Source: Methylomagnum ishizawai
GTDB lineage: Bacteria; Pseudomonadota; Gammaproteobacteria; Methylococcales; Methylococcaceae
Reading direction: 5' to 3'
Length of the DNA stretch: 64,000 bases
Assembly: GCF_900155475.1 (NCBI RefSeq)
Contig: NZ_FXAM01000002.1
Span: forward strand, 124,001 to 188,000
Below are positions 51,071-59,881 of this stretch, one piece after another; the stretch's first letter is position 1; each line of letters begins with the position of its first letter. The position numbers and the translations under genes were made by a program. The notes under the pieces are model-generated. The model ran no database searches, was not told the DNA's origin, and saw only the letters and a program-made list of their open reading frames with translations.

Positions 51071-51424
51071 ATGTTGATGGGCGCACTCGCCACCTTCACC
51101 CTGGTCGCCCTCATGGGCGTGATGATGGTCTTGAGCATGGCCCGCGGCCTGCCACCCGATCCGTACTACCCCAGGCTGCACGCCCTGGCGGCGTTGATCG
51201 GCTCGGGCTTGGTGATCGCCGACGCGGTCGGCGGGGACGAGCGGCTGTATCTGAACATCGGCCTGGCCGTGGTTATCATCGCGCTGGGTTTGGTCATGGC
51301 CGTGACTTCCAAGAAGGGGAAGAAAATCCCCAAGGCCGTCCTGATCGCCCATGCCGGGCTGGCGGTGGCGTGCTACGGCATCCTGGCCTTCTTCACCTTC
51401 AATCCCCAATCCACCTTGATCTAA
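51071..51424 (+). CDS. Small membrane protein, four segments
   Basis: A 117-residue inner-membrane protein with four hydrophobic segments (about 1-20, 33-53, 57-77, 90-110). AGGAGATAGC before the ATG at 51071 is a strong ribosome site and excludes the earlier ATG at 51011. Not recognised; lies between the transport operon and the TonB receptor. Confidence 0.55.
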   Translation: MLMGALATFTLVALMGVMMVLSMARGLPPDPYYPRLHALAALIGSGLVIADAVGGDERLYLNIGLAVVIIALGLVMAVTSKKGKKIPKAVLIAHAGLAVACYGILAFFTFNPQSTLI

Positions 51425-51437
51425 GGCCGACCCCCGC

Positions 51438-51462
51438 CGGGGAAGGCCGCACGCCTTCCCCG
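51438..51462. terminator. Bidirectional hairpin between convergent genes
   Basis: CGGGGAAGGC (51438-51447) and GCCTTCCCCG (51453-51462) pair exactly around five bases, between the plus gene ending 51424 and the minus receptor gene ending 51549. Confidence 0.7.
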
Positions 51463-51548
51463 CCCATCGTGGCCGATGGCGTCCGTCCATGCCACCCGAC
51501 AAGCGGTGGCCGGGAATCCATGGGCTCCCGGCACAGTCAGTCCCCCCC

Positions 51549-53642
51549 TCAAAAATTCAGCGTGATCGTGGCCCGCACCTGCCGGGGCATCACCGGATGG
51601 ATCATGATCCCCTCCGCGGCGGCGGCGTTCTGCGGATAGCGCGACTCGTAGTAATAGGCGATGTCGTTGGCCTTGGAGTCGAACAGGTTGAACACGTCCA
51701 CCTCGAATTTCAGCTTCTGGTACTGGTAGCCCGCGCCCAGATTGACCAGGGTGGTGTCGCCCATGTAGGCGGTCCCGGTCTCGTTCAAGGGGACGTGGCC
51801 GAAATAGCGTACCCTGGCCGTCGCGAAGAAATCGTAGGGCAACAAGGCCACCACCCCGGCCCCGATCACCTGCCCCACCGAATTGGGGATATCGCTCTCG
51901 CTATGGGGCACGTCCTGGTAATGGGCCGAGGTGAAGGCGAAATCGGCGTCCAGGGTCAGCCAGTCGTTGGGCTTGTAATAGTTGGTCCATTCCACGCCGT
52001 AGCGCTCGCTCTGGCCGGTGGGCTCGGTGGTGCCGGCATCGCCCAGGAACACCAGCTCCGAATCCGAATGCAGGTACCACACCGCCAAGGTGCTGACCAG
52101 GCCGGGGATATATTGGGTGCGCAGCCCGCCCTCGGCCCCGCGTTGCTTGGCGAGGCCGGGAGCGCCTTTGACCGGCATCGTGGGGTCGAGCGGGTCGTAA
52201 TGGTTGGTGACGCCGCGGGCGTCGTTGGAATGGAAGCCATAGCCGAAGTTGAGGAAGAATTCGGTCTCGGCCCAGGGACCGAACACCAGGGACAGCTTGG
52301 GGCTGACCATGGACGAGGTCTGGCTGCCCGAATCCTGGGGATGGAGCTTGTCGGTCACGTCGAAGAAGAAGGTGTCGCTCCTCAGCCCGGCGATGCTGCG
52401 GAACCAGGACAGCCAATGGGTCTGGTTCTTGAAATAGAACGACAGGCTGGTCTCGTCCACATCGTCCACGCTGATCGAGGCGAGGAACCGGCGGTTCACG
52501 GTGTGGTTCAGGGTCAGGTTGGAGATATTGTCGTAGCGCACTTGGAAGCCGACGCTGTTGTCCATGTCGAAGCCCAGCACCCGGTTGAACCAGGTCTGCT
52601 CGCCCTCGCCACCCGCCACCACCCGGCGTTCGTGCTGGTTGAGCTGGTCGCCGTTGACGGGGTCGTCGAGATAGCCGGTGAAATTGGAATACAGGTCCAG
52701 GTCGTAGTACAGGGCGTAGAGGTTGAGCTGGTTCTTATAGCCATCGCCCTTGCTCCACACATTACCGGACAGGCTGTAGCGGTCGGTCTTGCCGCCGTCG
52801 CTGGGGTCCATGGTGCCGTACAGGTCCAGGAGCCCGGCCTGCACGTCGCGCTTGGGAATCTGGTTGGTGGCGATCCAGTTGGAACGGTAGGCCTTGCCGT
52901 TGACCGAAAGCCCGAAATCCTCCTCGTCGATGGTATAGCGGATCATCCCATTGTATTTGCCCGATTCTTCCGGCTGCTTCCACGGCCCTTCGAAGAACGC
53001 CACCTCCCCGGCGTAGAGCAAATCCCCCCGTCCCAGATGATTGGAATTCGCCAACACGCCCCGGTAATAGTCGTATTCGCCGCCGGTGAACTTGGCGATG
53101 CCCTCCGCCAGGCGGTGGAAGGTGTGGAACTGGGCATAGCCCGCCGAGGCGAAATCGCCCTGCTCGGCGTAATACGGCCCCTTGCCGTAATCCACCTTAT
53201 CCACCAATTCCGGGATGATGCTGTTGAGGTCGAGATAGCCCTGGCCGTGGGCGTGGGTGCGCAGGTTCATCGGCACGCCGTCCAGGGTGGCGTTGAAGTC
53301 GGTGCCGTGGTCCAGGTTGAAGCCGCGCAGGAAGAACTGGTTGGCCTTGCCCGAGCCGCTGTGCTGGGTGGCGACCGCGCCCGGCACCACTTCCACCAGT
53401 TCGCCCACCCGCGACAAGGGCCGGTACTTGAACTCGGGCTGGCCCACCTGGCCCTGCGAGGCCGAATCGGCGACGCCGAGCAAGTCGGCGGCGCGGCCTT
53501 CCACCTCGACCGTTTCCAGGTTGACCGATTCCGGTTCTTGTTCCTCGGCGGGCTGGGGATGGGCGGAGACGGGACCGGCCAGCAAATGCAAGGCCGCACC
53601 CAGGCATGGAAAGAGCGGGAACCGGGTTTTGAATCGCTGCAT
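51549..53642 (-). CDS. TonB-dependent outer-membrane receptor
   Basis: A 697-residue receptor. Signal peptide to about residue 27, TonB box near residues 40-50 (NLETVEVEG), plug domain (about 60-180, with PGAVATQHSGSGKANQFFLRGFNLDHGTDFNATLDGVPMN), and a 22-strand barrel ending with terminal Phe (TITLNF). The plug contains His-rich loops (THAHGQGY). Because it is next to the metal-uptake operon it may carry a metal complex rather than a siderophore, but the substrate is not determined. GGTACTCCCC lies before the ATG. Confidence 0.88.
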   Translation of the reverse strand: MQRFKTRFPLFPCLGAALHLLAGPVSAHPQPAEEQEPESVNLETVEVEGRAADLLGVADSASQGQVGQPEFKYRPLSRVGELVEVVPGAVATQHSGSGKANQFFLRGFNLDHGTDFNATLDGVPMNLRTHAHGQGYLDLNSIIPELVDKVDYGKGPYYAEQGDFASAGYAQFHTFHRLAEGIAKFTGGEYDYYRGVLANSNHLGRGDLLYAGEVAFFEGPWKQPEESGKYNGMIRYTIDEEDFGLSVNGKAYRSNWIATNQIPKRDVQAGLLDLYGTMDPSDGGKTDRYSLSGNVWSKGDGYKNQLNLYALYYDLDLYSNFTGYLDDPVNGDQLNQHERRVVAGGEGEQTWFNRVLGFDMDNSVGFQVRYDNISNLTLNHTVNRRFLASISVDDVDETSLSFYFKNQTHWLSWFRSIAGLRSDTFFFDVTDKLHPQDSGSQTSSMVSPKLSLVFGPWAETEFFLNFGYGFHSNDARGVTNHYDPLDPTMPVKGAPGLAKQRGAEGGLRTQYIPGLVSTLAVWYLHSDSELVFLGDAGTTEPTGQSERYGVEWTNYYKPNDWLTLDADFAFTSAHYQDVPHSESDIPNSVGQVIGAGVVALLPYDFFATARVRYFGHVPLNETGTAYMGDTTLVNLGAGYQYQKLKFEVDVFNLFDSKANDIAYYYESRYPQNAAAAEGIMIHPVMPRQVRATITLNF

Positions 53643-53739
53643 GGGGAGTACCTCGGAATAGGGGAAACACCGTTATTACGGGCTGGACGGTCCCGGTGGA
53701 TGTATGAACTTTATAAAAATATTCTTACAGAATCGGCGT

Positions 53740-53765
53740 AAAAAAACCCGCGCCGCCGGGGCGGG
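53740..53765 (-). terminator. Intrinsic terminator, minus strand
   Basis: On the minus strand, CCCGC (53765-53761) pairs with GCGGG (53751-53747), followed by seven T (53746-53740). It ends transcripts coming from the small lipoprotein gene before the receptor gene. Confidence 0.55.
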
Positions 53766-53859
53766 ACAGGAAAGGCGGGGAAGCGGTCCTAGAACCCGCG
53801 CTCAGTCGTGCGGGGGGGCGTGCCGAGTGGAGGGCCGGTCGGTCCGGTATTTACGGTGA

Positions 53860-53993
53860 TCGAATTCAAGGCGCTGTGCCGCACCCCGCACCGCCTGGCC
53901 GCGTCATGGAGGGACTGGCCCGAAACCTGGCGTCCCGCCTCCAGTTCCCGGCGTAGCAGGTCGCGCACGGCTTCGGAGCGGTTGGCTACGGTT
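53860..53993 (-). pseudogene. Ribbon-helix-helix regulator remnant
   Basis: In the minus-strand frame just behind the lipoprotein gene, ANRSEAVRDLLRRELEAGRQ matches the second helix of CopG/NikR-type regulators (N-RSEA-RDLLR). No start or first strand precedes it, and the rest of the open frame is not similar to any known regulator domain. It probably marks a deleted metal-responsive regulator gene. Weakly supported. Confidence 0.4.
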
Positions 53994-54165
53994 GCTTTTG
54001 CGGGGCTTCCGCCGGGGCGGGTTCGGCGGGGGCGGCTTCTTTCTTCTTCATCCATTCCGGCCGGCCCTGGGGCGGGGTATTCCCCAATGGCCCTTCGTTG
54101 CCACAACCGATGAGGAACAGCGCGAGTTGCGCCGACACCAACCCGAACAGGTATTTCTTGAACAA
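53986..54165 (-). CDS. LptM-like small lipoprotein with TTG start
   Basis: The product starts with TTG at 54165 behind GGGAGGTCGGT and is 59 residues long. It has a short signal peptide and lipobox LIGC, then GNEGPLGNTPPQGRPEW, which matches the LptM/YifL pattern (GCG-x-x-GPLY-P). LptM helps LptD assemble in the outer membrane. The tail is Lys/Glu/Ala/Pro-rich. An ATG further upstream (54237) would give an improbable N-terminus before the signal peptide. Confidence 0.65.
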   Translation of the reverse strand: MFKKYLFGLVSAQLALFLIGCGNEGPLGNTPPQGRPEWMKKKEAAPAEPAPAEAPQKQP

Positions 54166-54667
54166 ACCGACCTCCCGAAAAATCAAAAACGGCCAAAATC
54201 CGGGGTCGGGTAGCCACCTATGAACGCGATCCGACAACGGCTACCCGGAACCCTCCGACCGCTATCTAGCAAATCCGATGCCCAAGGTCGCGGCAACCCT
54301 CCAAGCGGAGGCCGGTTTCCGGCTCGCTTGGGCGGAACCCATGCCCAGCGCGGGCGGCCGGGTTAGCGCTGTGTGGGTATTTGGCAGGTGTAGATGCGCC
54401 TTATCACGCGGTATGTTCCCGATTCCATCGGCCTTCGCTGCCTGAATTTCCCCCGAGGGGTCCGGGCGTATCGGCGGTGGCTGGTGGATCGGGCGGTTTC
54501 GCCGTCGTTATGCGCGAGGCCGGGCCGCGGTCGATCATTGGCGGCAGGGGGCGGGCAAGTGGGAAGATATCGTCGGCATCCTTTGCCAGCGTTTGGCGTT
54601 CCTGTTGGGTGCGGTGGCCAAGGCTTTGCTCGAAACCATCGGCGCGGAAACCCGCCGGCCTTGGGCT
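54166..54667. other. Intergenic region, 500 bp
   Basis: Lies between two minus-strand genes. One plus-strand frame near 54470-54640 has a locally protein-like composition (GKWEDIVGILCQRLAFLLG) but no start, ribosome site or recognised family, so it is left uncalled. Confidence 0.35.
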
Positions 54668-55858
54668 TCAAGCCCCAAGCTTTTTATCCCGCGCCCGGCG
54701 TTTGTCCAGCCAGATCAGCACCCCGGTGAGCGATAGCCCGGCCACGGCGAGTCCGGTCGCGGCGACCGCGATCCGGCCCGGCCAGCCCGCGATCCGTCCG
54801 CTGTGCAAAGGCAGTTGCAGGGATTCGAACACATCCCCCGCCGTGCCCGCGCCGGGCCGGTAATCGCCCAATAAACGCCCGTCGTCGCCGTCGAAATAGA
54901 GGTAGGAAGGCCCGAGCCCCGCCGCCCGCGCCGCGCCGAATCCGACCCCGTAGATGCCATAGCCTGGATTGTAGAACAAGTCGGCCGCGGGTTCGGTCCA
55001 GCCGCGCCGGGCCGCTTCCGGCTCGGCCCGCGCCAGGATGGTGGCGAAGGATTGCCGGGGTTCCGGCGAAGCGCCGTCCGGTTGTTCCTCGCGTTGGTCG
55101 AAAGGCGAAGGTGTCAAGGATGAGAACAGCCCCACCACCGGCTCGAACACCGCGTCCCGCAGGTTGAAGGATATCCCGCTGACGGCCAGGATCAGCAGGG
55201 CCGGGAACAACCACAGACCGCCGGCCCGGTGCCAATCCATGTGCAGGCGCGGCCCCCGCGCCCCGCGCTTGATCTTCCAGGCCACGCCCCAGCGTTGCCG
55301 CCAGGAGCGGCCCCCGCCATCCCGCCACTTGGCCGGGAAAGTCAGATAGACGCCCAGCAGCGCGGCGAAAATCCAGGCCAACGCCATCCCGCCCATGATC
55401 CATAGGCCGGTTGCGCCCGGCGCTTGCAGGCTGTAGTGCAGCACGTACAAACAGGGCACCAGGGCCGCGCGTCGCCAGTGGCATTCCCCCCACAACCGCC
55501 GCCCCAGGATCGCCCCGCTGGCCGGATCGGCGAATACCTCGTCGAAATCCAGCGCGAACGGCTGGCCGGTAGCGGAATCGATGCGGGGGCTGATTTGCAG
55601 GCGGGCCGTTGCCCCGGATTCGATGCGCAAAGGCAAGGCGGTGACGGCCAAACGCGGGTCGGCGCGTGCCACCCTGGCCGCGAGTTCGGCGGGCGGCAAG
55701 GCCGGACCCCCCGGCGCGACGCGGAACAACGCCGGGTTGAGCCAAGCGTCCAACTCGGCCTGGAATACCAGCATGCCGCCGCTCAGGCCGGAAAAGGCCA
55801 GGAAACCCGCCAGCGCCAAGCCCACATAGCGGTGCAGGCGGACACATAACGCCCTCAT
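54668..55858 (-). CDS. PepSY-associated TM domain protein
   Basis: A 396-residue inner-membrane protein with four main membrane segments (about 10-32, 140-165, 205-225, 360-380), a periplasmic PepSY-type domain and conserved His residues in the membrane regions (MRALCVRLHRYVG, LYVLHYSL, HMDWHRAGGLW, LPLHSGRI), as in the FiuB/PiuB iron-reductase family. It probably reduces a ferric siderophore at the inner membrane. It follows the FpvA-type receptor on the same strand by 11 bases, supporting that role. Confidence 0.85.
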   Translation of the reverse strand: MRALCVRLHRYVGLALAGFLAFSGLSGGMLVFQAELDAWLNPALFRVAPGGPALPPAELAARVARADPRLAVTALPLRIESGATARLQISPRIDSATGQPFALDFDEVFADPASGAILGRRLWGECHWRRAALVPCLYVLHYSLQAPGATGLWIMGGMALAWIFAALLGVYLTFPAKWRDGGGRSWRQRWGVAWKIKRGARGPRLHMDWHRAGGLWLFPALLILAVSGISFNLRDAVFEPVVGLFSSLTPSPFDQREEQPDGASPEPRQSFATILARAEPEAARRGWTEPAADLFYNPGYGIYGVGFGAARAAGLGPSYLYFDGDDGRLLGDYRPGAGTAGDVFESLQLPLHSGRIAGWPGRIAVAATGLAVAGLSLTGVLIWLDKRRARDKKLGA

Positions 55859-55869
55859 GCCGCGCCCCG

Positions 55870-58101
55870 CTAGAAGTCGTAGCGCAGGCTGGCCAGTACC
55901 GAGCGCCGGTTGCCGTAGTAGCAGAAGCCATCGCCACAGGTGGCGACATACTCGCGGTCGAACAGGTTGCTCAGGTTCACCGCCAACCGCGCCCCCTTGA
56001 GGCTGCCGTCCAGCTTGCCGAGATCGTAATGCACCACCGCGTCGATCAAGGTGTAGGACGGTGCCCTGAGGCTGTTGGTCAAATCCCCGTAATTGGACCC
56101 CACATAGCGGAAACCGCCCCCCAACCCGAAACCCGCCGCCGGACCGACCGGCACGGTGTAGTCCAGCCAGGTCGAGGCTTGCTGGCCGGGCGTGTAGGGC
56201 AGGCGCTTGCCGAGTTGGTTGGCCTCGGTGGTTTTGGTGGTTTCGGAATCGTAGATGGAATAGCCCGCCGTCAGGTCCAGCCCTTCGGCCAGGCTGGCCT
56301 TGCCTTCCAATTCGATGCCCATGACCCGCGCCTCCCCGGTCTGGATGCTGTAACCCTGGTGGGCCGGGTCGGGATCGGCGGTCACGATGTTCTGCTGGGT
56401 GAGGTGGAAGGCCGACAAGGTGAGGAAGGCGTTATAGCCGGGCGGTTGGTATTTGATGCCGACCTCCCATTGCTGGCCGGTGGTCGGCTGGAACGGCGTG
56501 CCGGAGAAGTCGGTACCGGGCACCGGCTCGAACGAATCGGAATAGCTGGCGTAGGGCGCGAAACCGCTGTCGAACAGATAGTTCAGCCCGATCCGGTAGG
56601 TGAAGGCGGAATCGTCCTGGCGGGTGTCGGTGAGGGTGGAATACAACAGGTCGTTCTCGTGGGTGAACGACTCGGCCCAGTCGTGGCGGCCGCTCAGGGT
56701 CAGGCCGAAACGCTCGTATTTGATCTGGTCCTGGAGGTAGAGGCCGAACTGGTCCAAGTCCTGGTGCCGTTTGAGGTCGATGGGCGGGCGGTCGAAGGGC
56801 TGGCCATAGACCGGGCTGTACATGTCGATATTCGGGGCCGAACCGATACCGCTGTTGTTGTCGCCGCCCAGGTTGCGGTAATCGGCCCCGAACAGCACGG
56901 TATGCCGCACCGGGCCGGTGTCGAAATCGGCCTGGGCCTGGGTGTCCAGGGTGAATACGCCCGCGCGCGCTTGGTACAGCCCGGCGGAACGGGTGACGGT
57001 GCGGTAATCGACCGGCAAGCCATTGGCTCCGGTGACGAAGCCATCGACGAAGATCACCGGATAATCGGTCTCGACGTGGGCGTAGCGGAGGTTTTGCCGC
57101 ACCTGGAAGATCGAGTTGAAGCGATGCTCGAAGGCATAGCCCACGGTGTATTGCTCGCGGTCGAAACGGTCGTAGTCCGGTTCGCCCAGGAAGCGGCTGG
57201 TGGGTATCCGGCCATTGGGATTGGGCTGTAGCGAGCCTTGTGGCGGTAGGAATTGCATCGAATTGCCCGCCTCGTCCTTCTGGTAATGGGTGAGCAGGGT
57301 GAAGGAAGTGTCGGCGTCGGGCCGCCAAGTGAAACTGGGCGCGACGAAATAGCGGTCGTCCTTGGCGTGGTCCACCTGGGTGTCGCTGCCACGGCCCAGC
57401 GCGGTCAGGCGGTAGAGGAACTGGCCGCTGTCGTCGAGCGGTCCGCCCAGGTCCACAGCACCCTGCACCCGGCCAAAACTGCCGCCGAGCAGTTCGACTT
57501 GGTGCAAGGGTTCGAGGGTGGGCCGCTTGCTCACCAGATTGACCAAGCCGCCGGGCGGGTTCTGGCCGTACAGCACCGAGGACGGCCCGCGCAGGATTTC
57601 CACCCGCTCCAGCCCGTAGGGTTCGGTGCGGATATTGGCGTAGCCGATGCCCAGGAGCCGCAGGCCATTGAGGTATTGCGGCACGTCGAAGCCGCGCAGG
57701 TTGAAATAATCGTCGCGGGTGCTGGGACCGAACATCTCGGTGAGCAAGCCTGGGGTATACGCGGTGGCTTGGCTGAGGTTCTGCGCGGCCCGCGCCGCGA
57801 TTTCGTCGCGGGCCACGACGTTGATGGTCTGCGGCGTCTCGATCAACGGGGTATCGGTTTTGGAACCCGAGGCGCTGCGCTTCGCCACATAGCCCCGTAC
57901 CGGACCCCAGGCGGTTTCGGTGGATTCAGTGGTTTCCCCCGTCACCGTGACCGCTTCCAGGGATACCGTCCCGTCCGGTCCCGATTCCGGGGTTTCCGCC
58001 TCCGTCCGGCCCGCCACCACGCCGCCCAACATCAACACCATCGCCCGGATCGCCGCCGCACCGGCCCTGTCCGCGCCATTGTCACGCCATCGTCGTTTCA
58101 T
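55870..58101 (-). CDS. TonB-dependent siderophore receptor, FpvA/FhuA-type
   Basis: A 743-residue outer-membrane receptor. A signal-peptide-like N-terminus is followed by the plug domain with LIETPQTINVVARDEIAAR, NLRGFDVPQYLNG, IEILRGPSSVLYGQNPPGG and the final plug strand LVNLVSKRP; the barrel ends with Phe (LASLRYDF). It has no N-terminal signalling domain. GGAGGACGAT precedes the ATG at 58101. It forms a minus-strand unit with the PepSY gene. A Fur box at 58173-58191 overlaps its upstream region, so iron repression is likely. Confidence 0.92.
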   Translation of the reverse strand: MKRRWRDNGADRAGAAAIRAMVLMLGGVVAGRTEAETPESGPDGTVSLEAVTVTGETTESTETAWGPVRGYVAKRSASGSKTDTPLIETPQTINVVARDEIAARAAQNLSQATAYTPGLLTEMFGPSTRDDYFNLRGFDVPQYLNGLRLLGIGYANIRTEPYGLERVEILRGPSSVLYGQNPPGGLVNLVSKRPTLEPLHQVELLGGSFGRVQGAVDLGGPLDDSGQFLYRLTALGRGSDTQVDHAKDDRYFVAPSFTWRPDADTSFTLLTHYQKDEAGNSMQFLPPQGSLQPNPNGRIPTSRFLGEPDYDRFDREQYTVGYAFEHRFNSIFQVRQNLRYAHVETDYPVIFVDGFVTGANGLPVDYRTVTRSAGLYQARAGVFTLDTQAQADFDTGPVRHTVLFGADYRNLGGDNNSGIGSAPNIDMYSPVYGQPFDRPPIDLKRHQDLDQFGLYLQDQIKYERFGLTLSGRHDWAESFTHENDLLYSTLTDTRQDDSAFTYRIGLNYLFDSGFAPYASYSDSFEPVPGTDFSGTPFQPTTGQQWEVGIKYQPPGYNAFLTLSAFHLTQQNIVTADPDPAHQGYSIQTGEARVMGIELEGKASLAEGLDLTAGYSIYDSETTKTTEANQLGKRLPYTPGQQASTWLDYTVPVGPAAGFGLGGGFRYVGSNYGDLTNSLRAPSYTLIDAVVHYDLGKLDGSLKGARLAVNLSNLFDREYVATCGDGFCYYGNRRSVLASLRYDF

Positions 58102-58172
58102 ATCGTCCTCCAGGAATTCGTGTACCGGATCACTCGGCATGGCGCGAGCATAGAGGATTGTGGTAGCTTAAA

Positions 58173-58191
58173 GCAAATGAGAATCACAATC
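58173..58191. promoter_or_regulatory. Fur box between receptor and exporter genes
   Basis: GCAAATGAGAATCACAATC matches the Fur consensus GATAATGATAATCATTATC at 14 of 19 positions, including the two AAT cores. It lies in the divergent gap between the siderophore receptor (minus) and the PvdE-like exporter (plus). Confidence 0.65.
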
Positions 58192-58256
58192 GTTTATATG
58201 AATACTGTGTCGCATATCCGGGCGGACCGCGCTTTTTTCGAAAGAGGAGCCGGGCA

Positions 58257-59876
58257 ATGAACTTGATCGGTTTGATGTTCCGGCGCTTCCGCCTGGGTTT
58301 GCTGGGGGTATTGCTGCTCAGTGTGGCGAGCGCGGGTTTGACGGTACAGGTCATGGCCTTCGTCAACGAACGCCTGATCCAGGACCCGATGGATTTGGAG
58401 ACGGCCTTGCCCTATTTCGCGGGCTTGCTCGCCGCGCAATTCCTGGTCGCCACCTTGGCGCAAATCTGGATGACCACCCTGGGCCACCGGCTGGTCTACG
58501 AGTTGCGCCGCACCCTGGTCAAGCGGGTGCTGGATACCGACCTGGAACACCTGGAAACCCTGGGACCGGCCCGCATCCTCGCCAGCCTGGGCAGCGATAC
58601 CGGCCATCTGACCTCGGCCTTCATCGGCCTGCCCACCGCGCTCTACGGCGTGGTCCTCAACCTGGGGGGCTTCGCCTATCTGGCTTGGCTGTCGCCGCCG
58701 CTGTTCCAGGCCACCCTGGCCTGGATGGCCCTGACCGTGGCCGTGGCCTGGATGCTGCTCCGGCGGACCCATGCGCGGGTGGAGCGGGCGCGGGAGGTCG
58801 AGGACCGGCTGTACGCGGATTACCAAGCGGTGATCGAGGGCCGCAAGGAACTGGCGCTGAACCGGGAACGGGCGCGGCGGTTGTACGAGGAGGATTTCGA
58901 GCGGGACGCCATCGCGGGCCGGAACGAGGAAACCCGCGCCGATCTCTACAACGGGCTGAACGAGAACTGGGCCAACACCATGATCCTGGGGGTCATCGGG
59001 CTGTGTTTCTTCCTGGCCCAGGGCGCGGGCTGGGCCGATACCGGCGTGGCCACCACCTATGCGCTGACCCTCCTGTTCCTGCGTACCCCGCTGGCCGGTT
59101 TGGTGACGGCGGTTCCCGGCCTGATCGGGGGGAGCGTGGCCTTGGCGAAGCTGAAATCCCTGGAATTCCCTGAATATTCCCCGACGTTCAAGGTCCGGGG
59201 CTGGCAGCCCCCCGCCACCTGGACCCGGTTGGAACTGGATAGCGTGACCTATCGTTATCCCGGCAACGAGGGGGAAGACGGCTTTGGCGTCGGTCCTTTG
59301 CACCTGGATTTGCGGCGGGGGGAAACGGTGTTCCTGATCGGCGGCAACGGCAGTGGCAAATCCACCTTCGCCCGCTTGTTGACCGGGCTATACCGTCCGC
59401 ACGGCGGTGAAATCCGGCTGGACGGCGTGCCCATCGGCGAAACCCGCCGCGCCGGATTCCGGCGCTTGTTCGCCGCGGTGTTCGCCGATTTCCATTTGTT
59501 CCAGCGTTTGCTGGGACCGGACGGGTTCGAGGCTGACGCGGCGGATGCCCGCTCCTGGCTGGAAACCCTGGCCCTGGCCGACAAGGTCGCCATCGACGGC
59601 GGCCGTTTGGACGATACCCGCCTGTCCCAAGGCCAGCGCAAACGGCTGGCCCTGTTGCTGGCCCTGTTGGAGGAGCGGCCCATCCTGGTGTTGGACGAAT
59701 GGGCGGCGGACCAAGACCCTGGGTTCCGGCGTTTCTTCTATACCGAGCTATTGCCCAGGCTGAAGGCGGCGGGCAAGACCGTGGTGGCCATCACCCACGA
59801 CGAACATTATTTCCATGTCGCCGACCGGGTACTCAAGCTGGACCTGGGGGAAATCCGGGAAACCACGATTGAGTAG
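58257..59876 (+). CDS. PvdE/SyrD-type cyclic-peptide export ABC transporter
   Basis: A 539-residue fused ABC exporter: six membrane segments in residues 1-270 and an ATPase domain with Walker A GGNGSGKSTFAR, signature LSQGQRKRLALLLAL, Walker B PILVLDEWAADQDP and switch VVAITHDEHYF. The DEWAADQDP and THDEHYF motifs are typical of PvdE/SyrD/YojI transporters of peptide siderophores. It is complete and divergent from the siderophore receptor with the Fur box between; no siderophore synthetase is in the window, so the substrate may be foreign or made elsewhere. Confidence 0.9.
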   Translation: MNLIGLMFRRFRLGLLGVLLLSVASAGLTVQVMAFVNERLIQDPMDLETALPYFAGLLAAQFLVATLAQIWMTTLGHRLVYELRRTLVKRVLDTDLEHLETLGPARILASLGSDTGHLTSAFIGLPTALYGVVLNLGGFAYLAWLSPPLFQATLAWMALTVAVAWMLLRRTHARVERAREVEDRLYADYQAVIEGRKELALNRERARRLYEEDFERDAIAGRNEETRADLYNGLNENWANTMILGVIGLCFFLAQGAGWADTGVATTYALTLLFLRTPLAGLVTAVPGLIGGSVALAKLKSLEFPEYSPTFKVRGWQPPATWTRLELDSVTYRYPGNEGEDGFGVGPLHLDLRRGETVFLIGGNGSGKSTFARLLTGLYRPHGGEIRLDGVPIGETRRAGFRRLFAAVFADFHLFQRLLGPDGFEADAADARSWLETLALADKVAIDGGRLDDTRLSQGQRKRLALLLALLEERPILVLDEWAADQDPGFRRFFYTELLPRLKAAGKTVVAITHDEHYFHVADRVLKLDLGEIRETTIE

Positions 59877-59881
59877 ACCGC

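Noticed and set aside
54470-54640. Possible additional gene on the plus strand
   Set aside because: A protein-like stretch exists but there is no start, ribosome site or recognised family.
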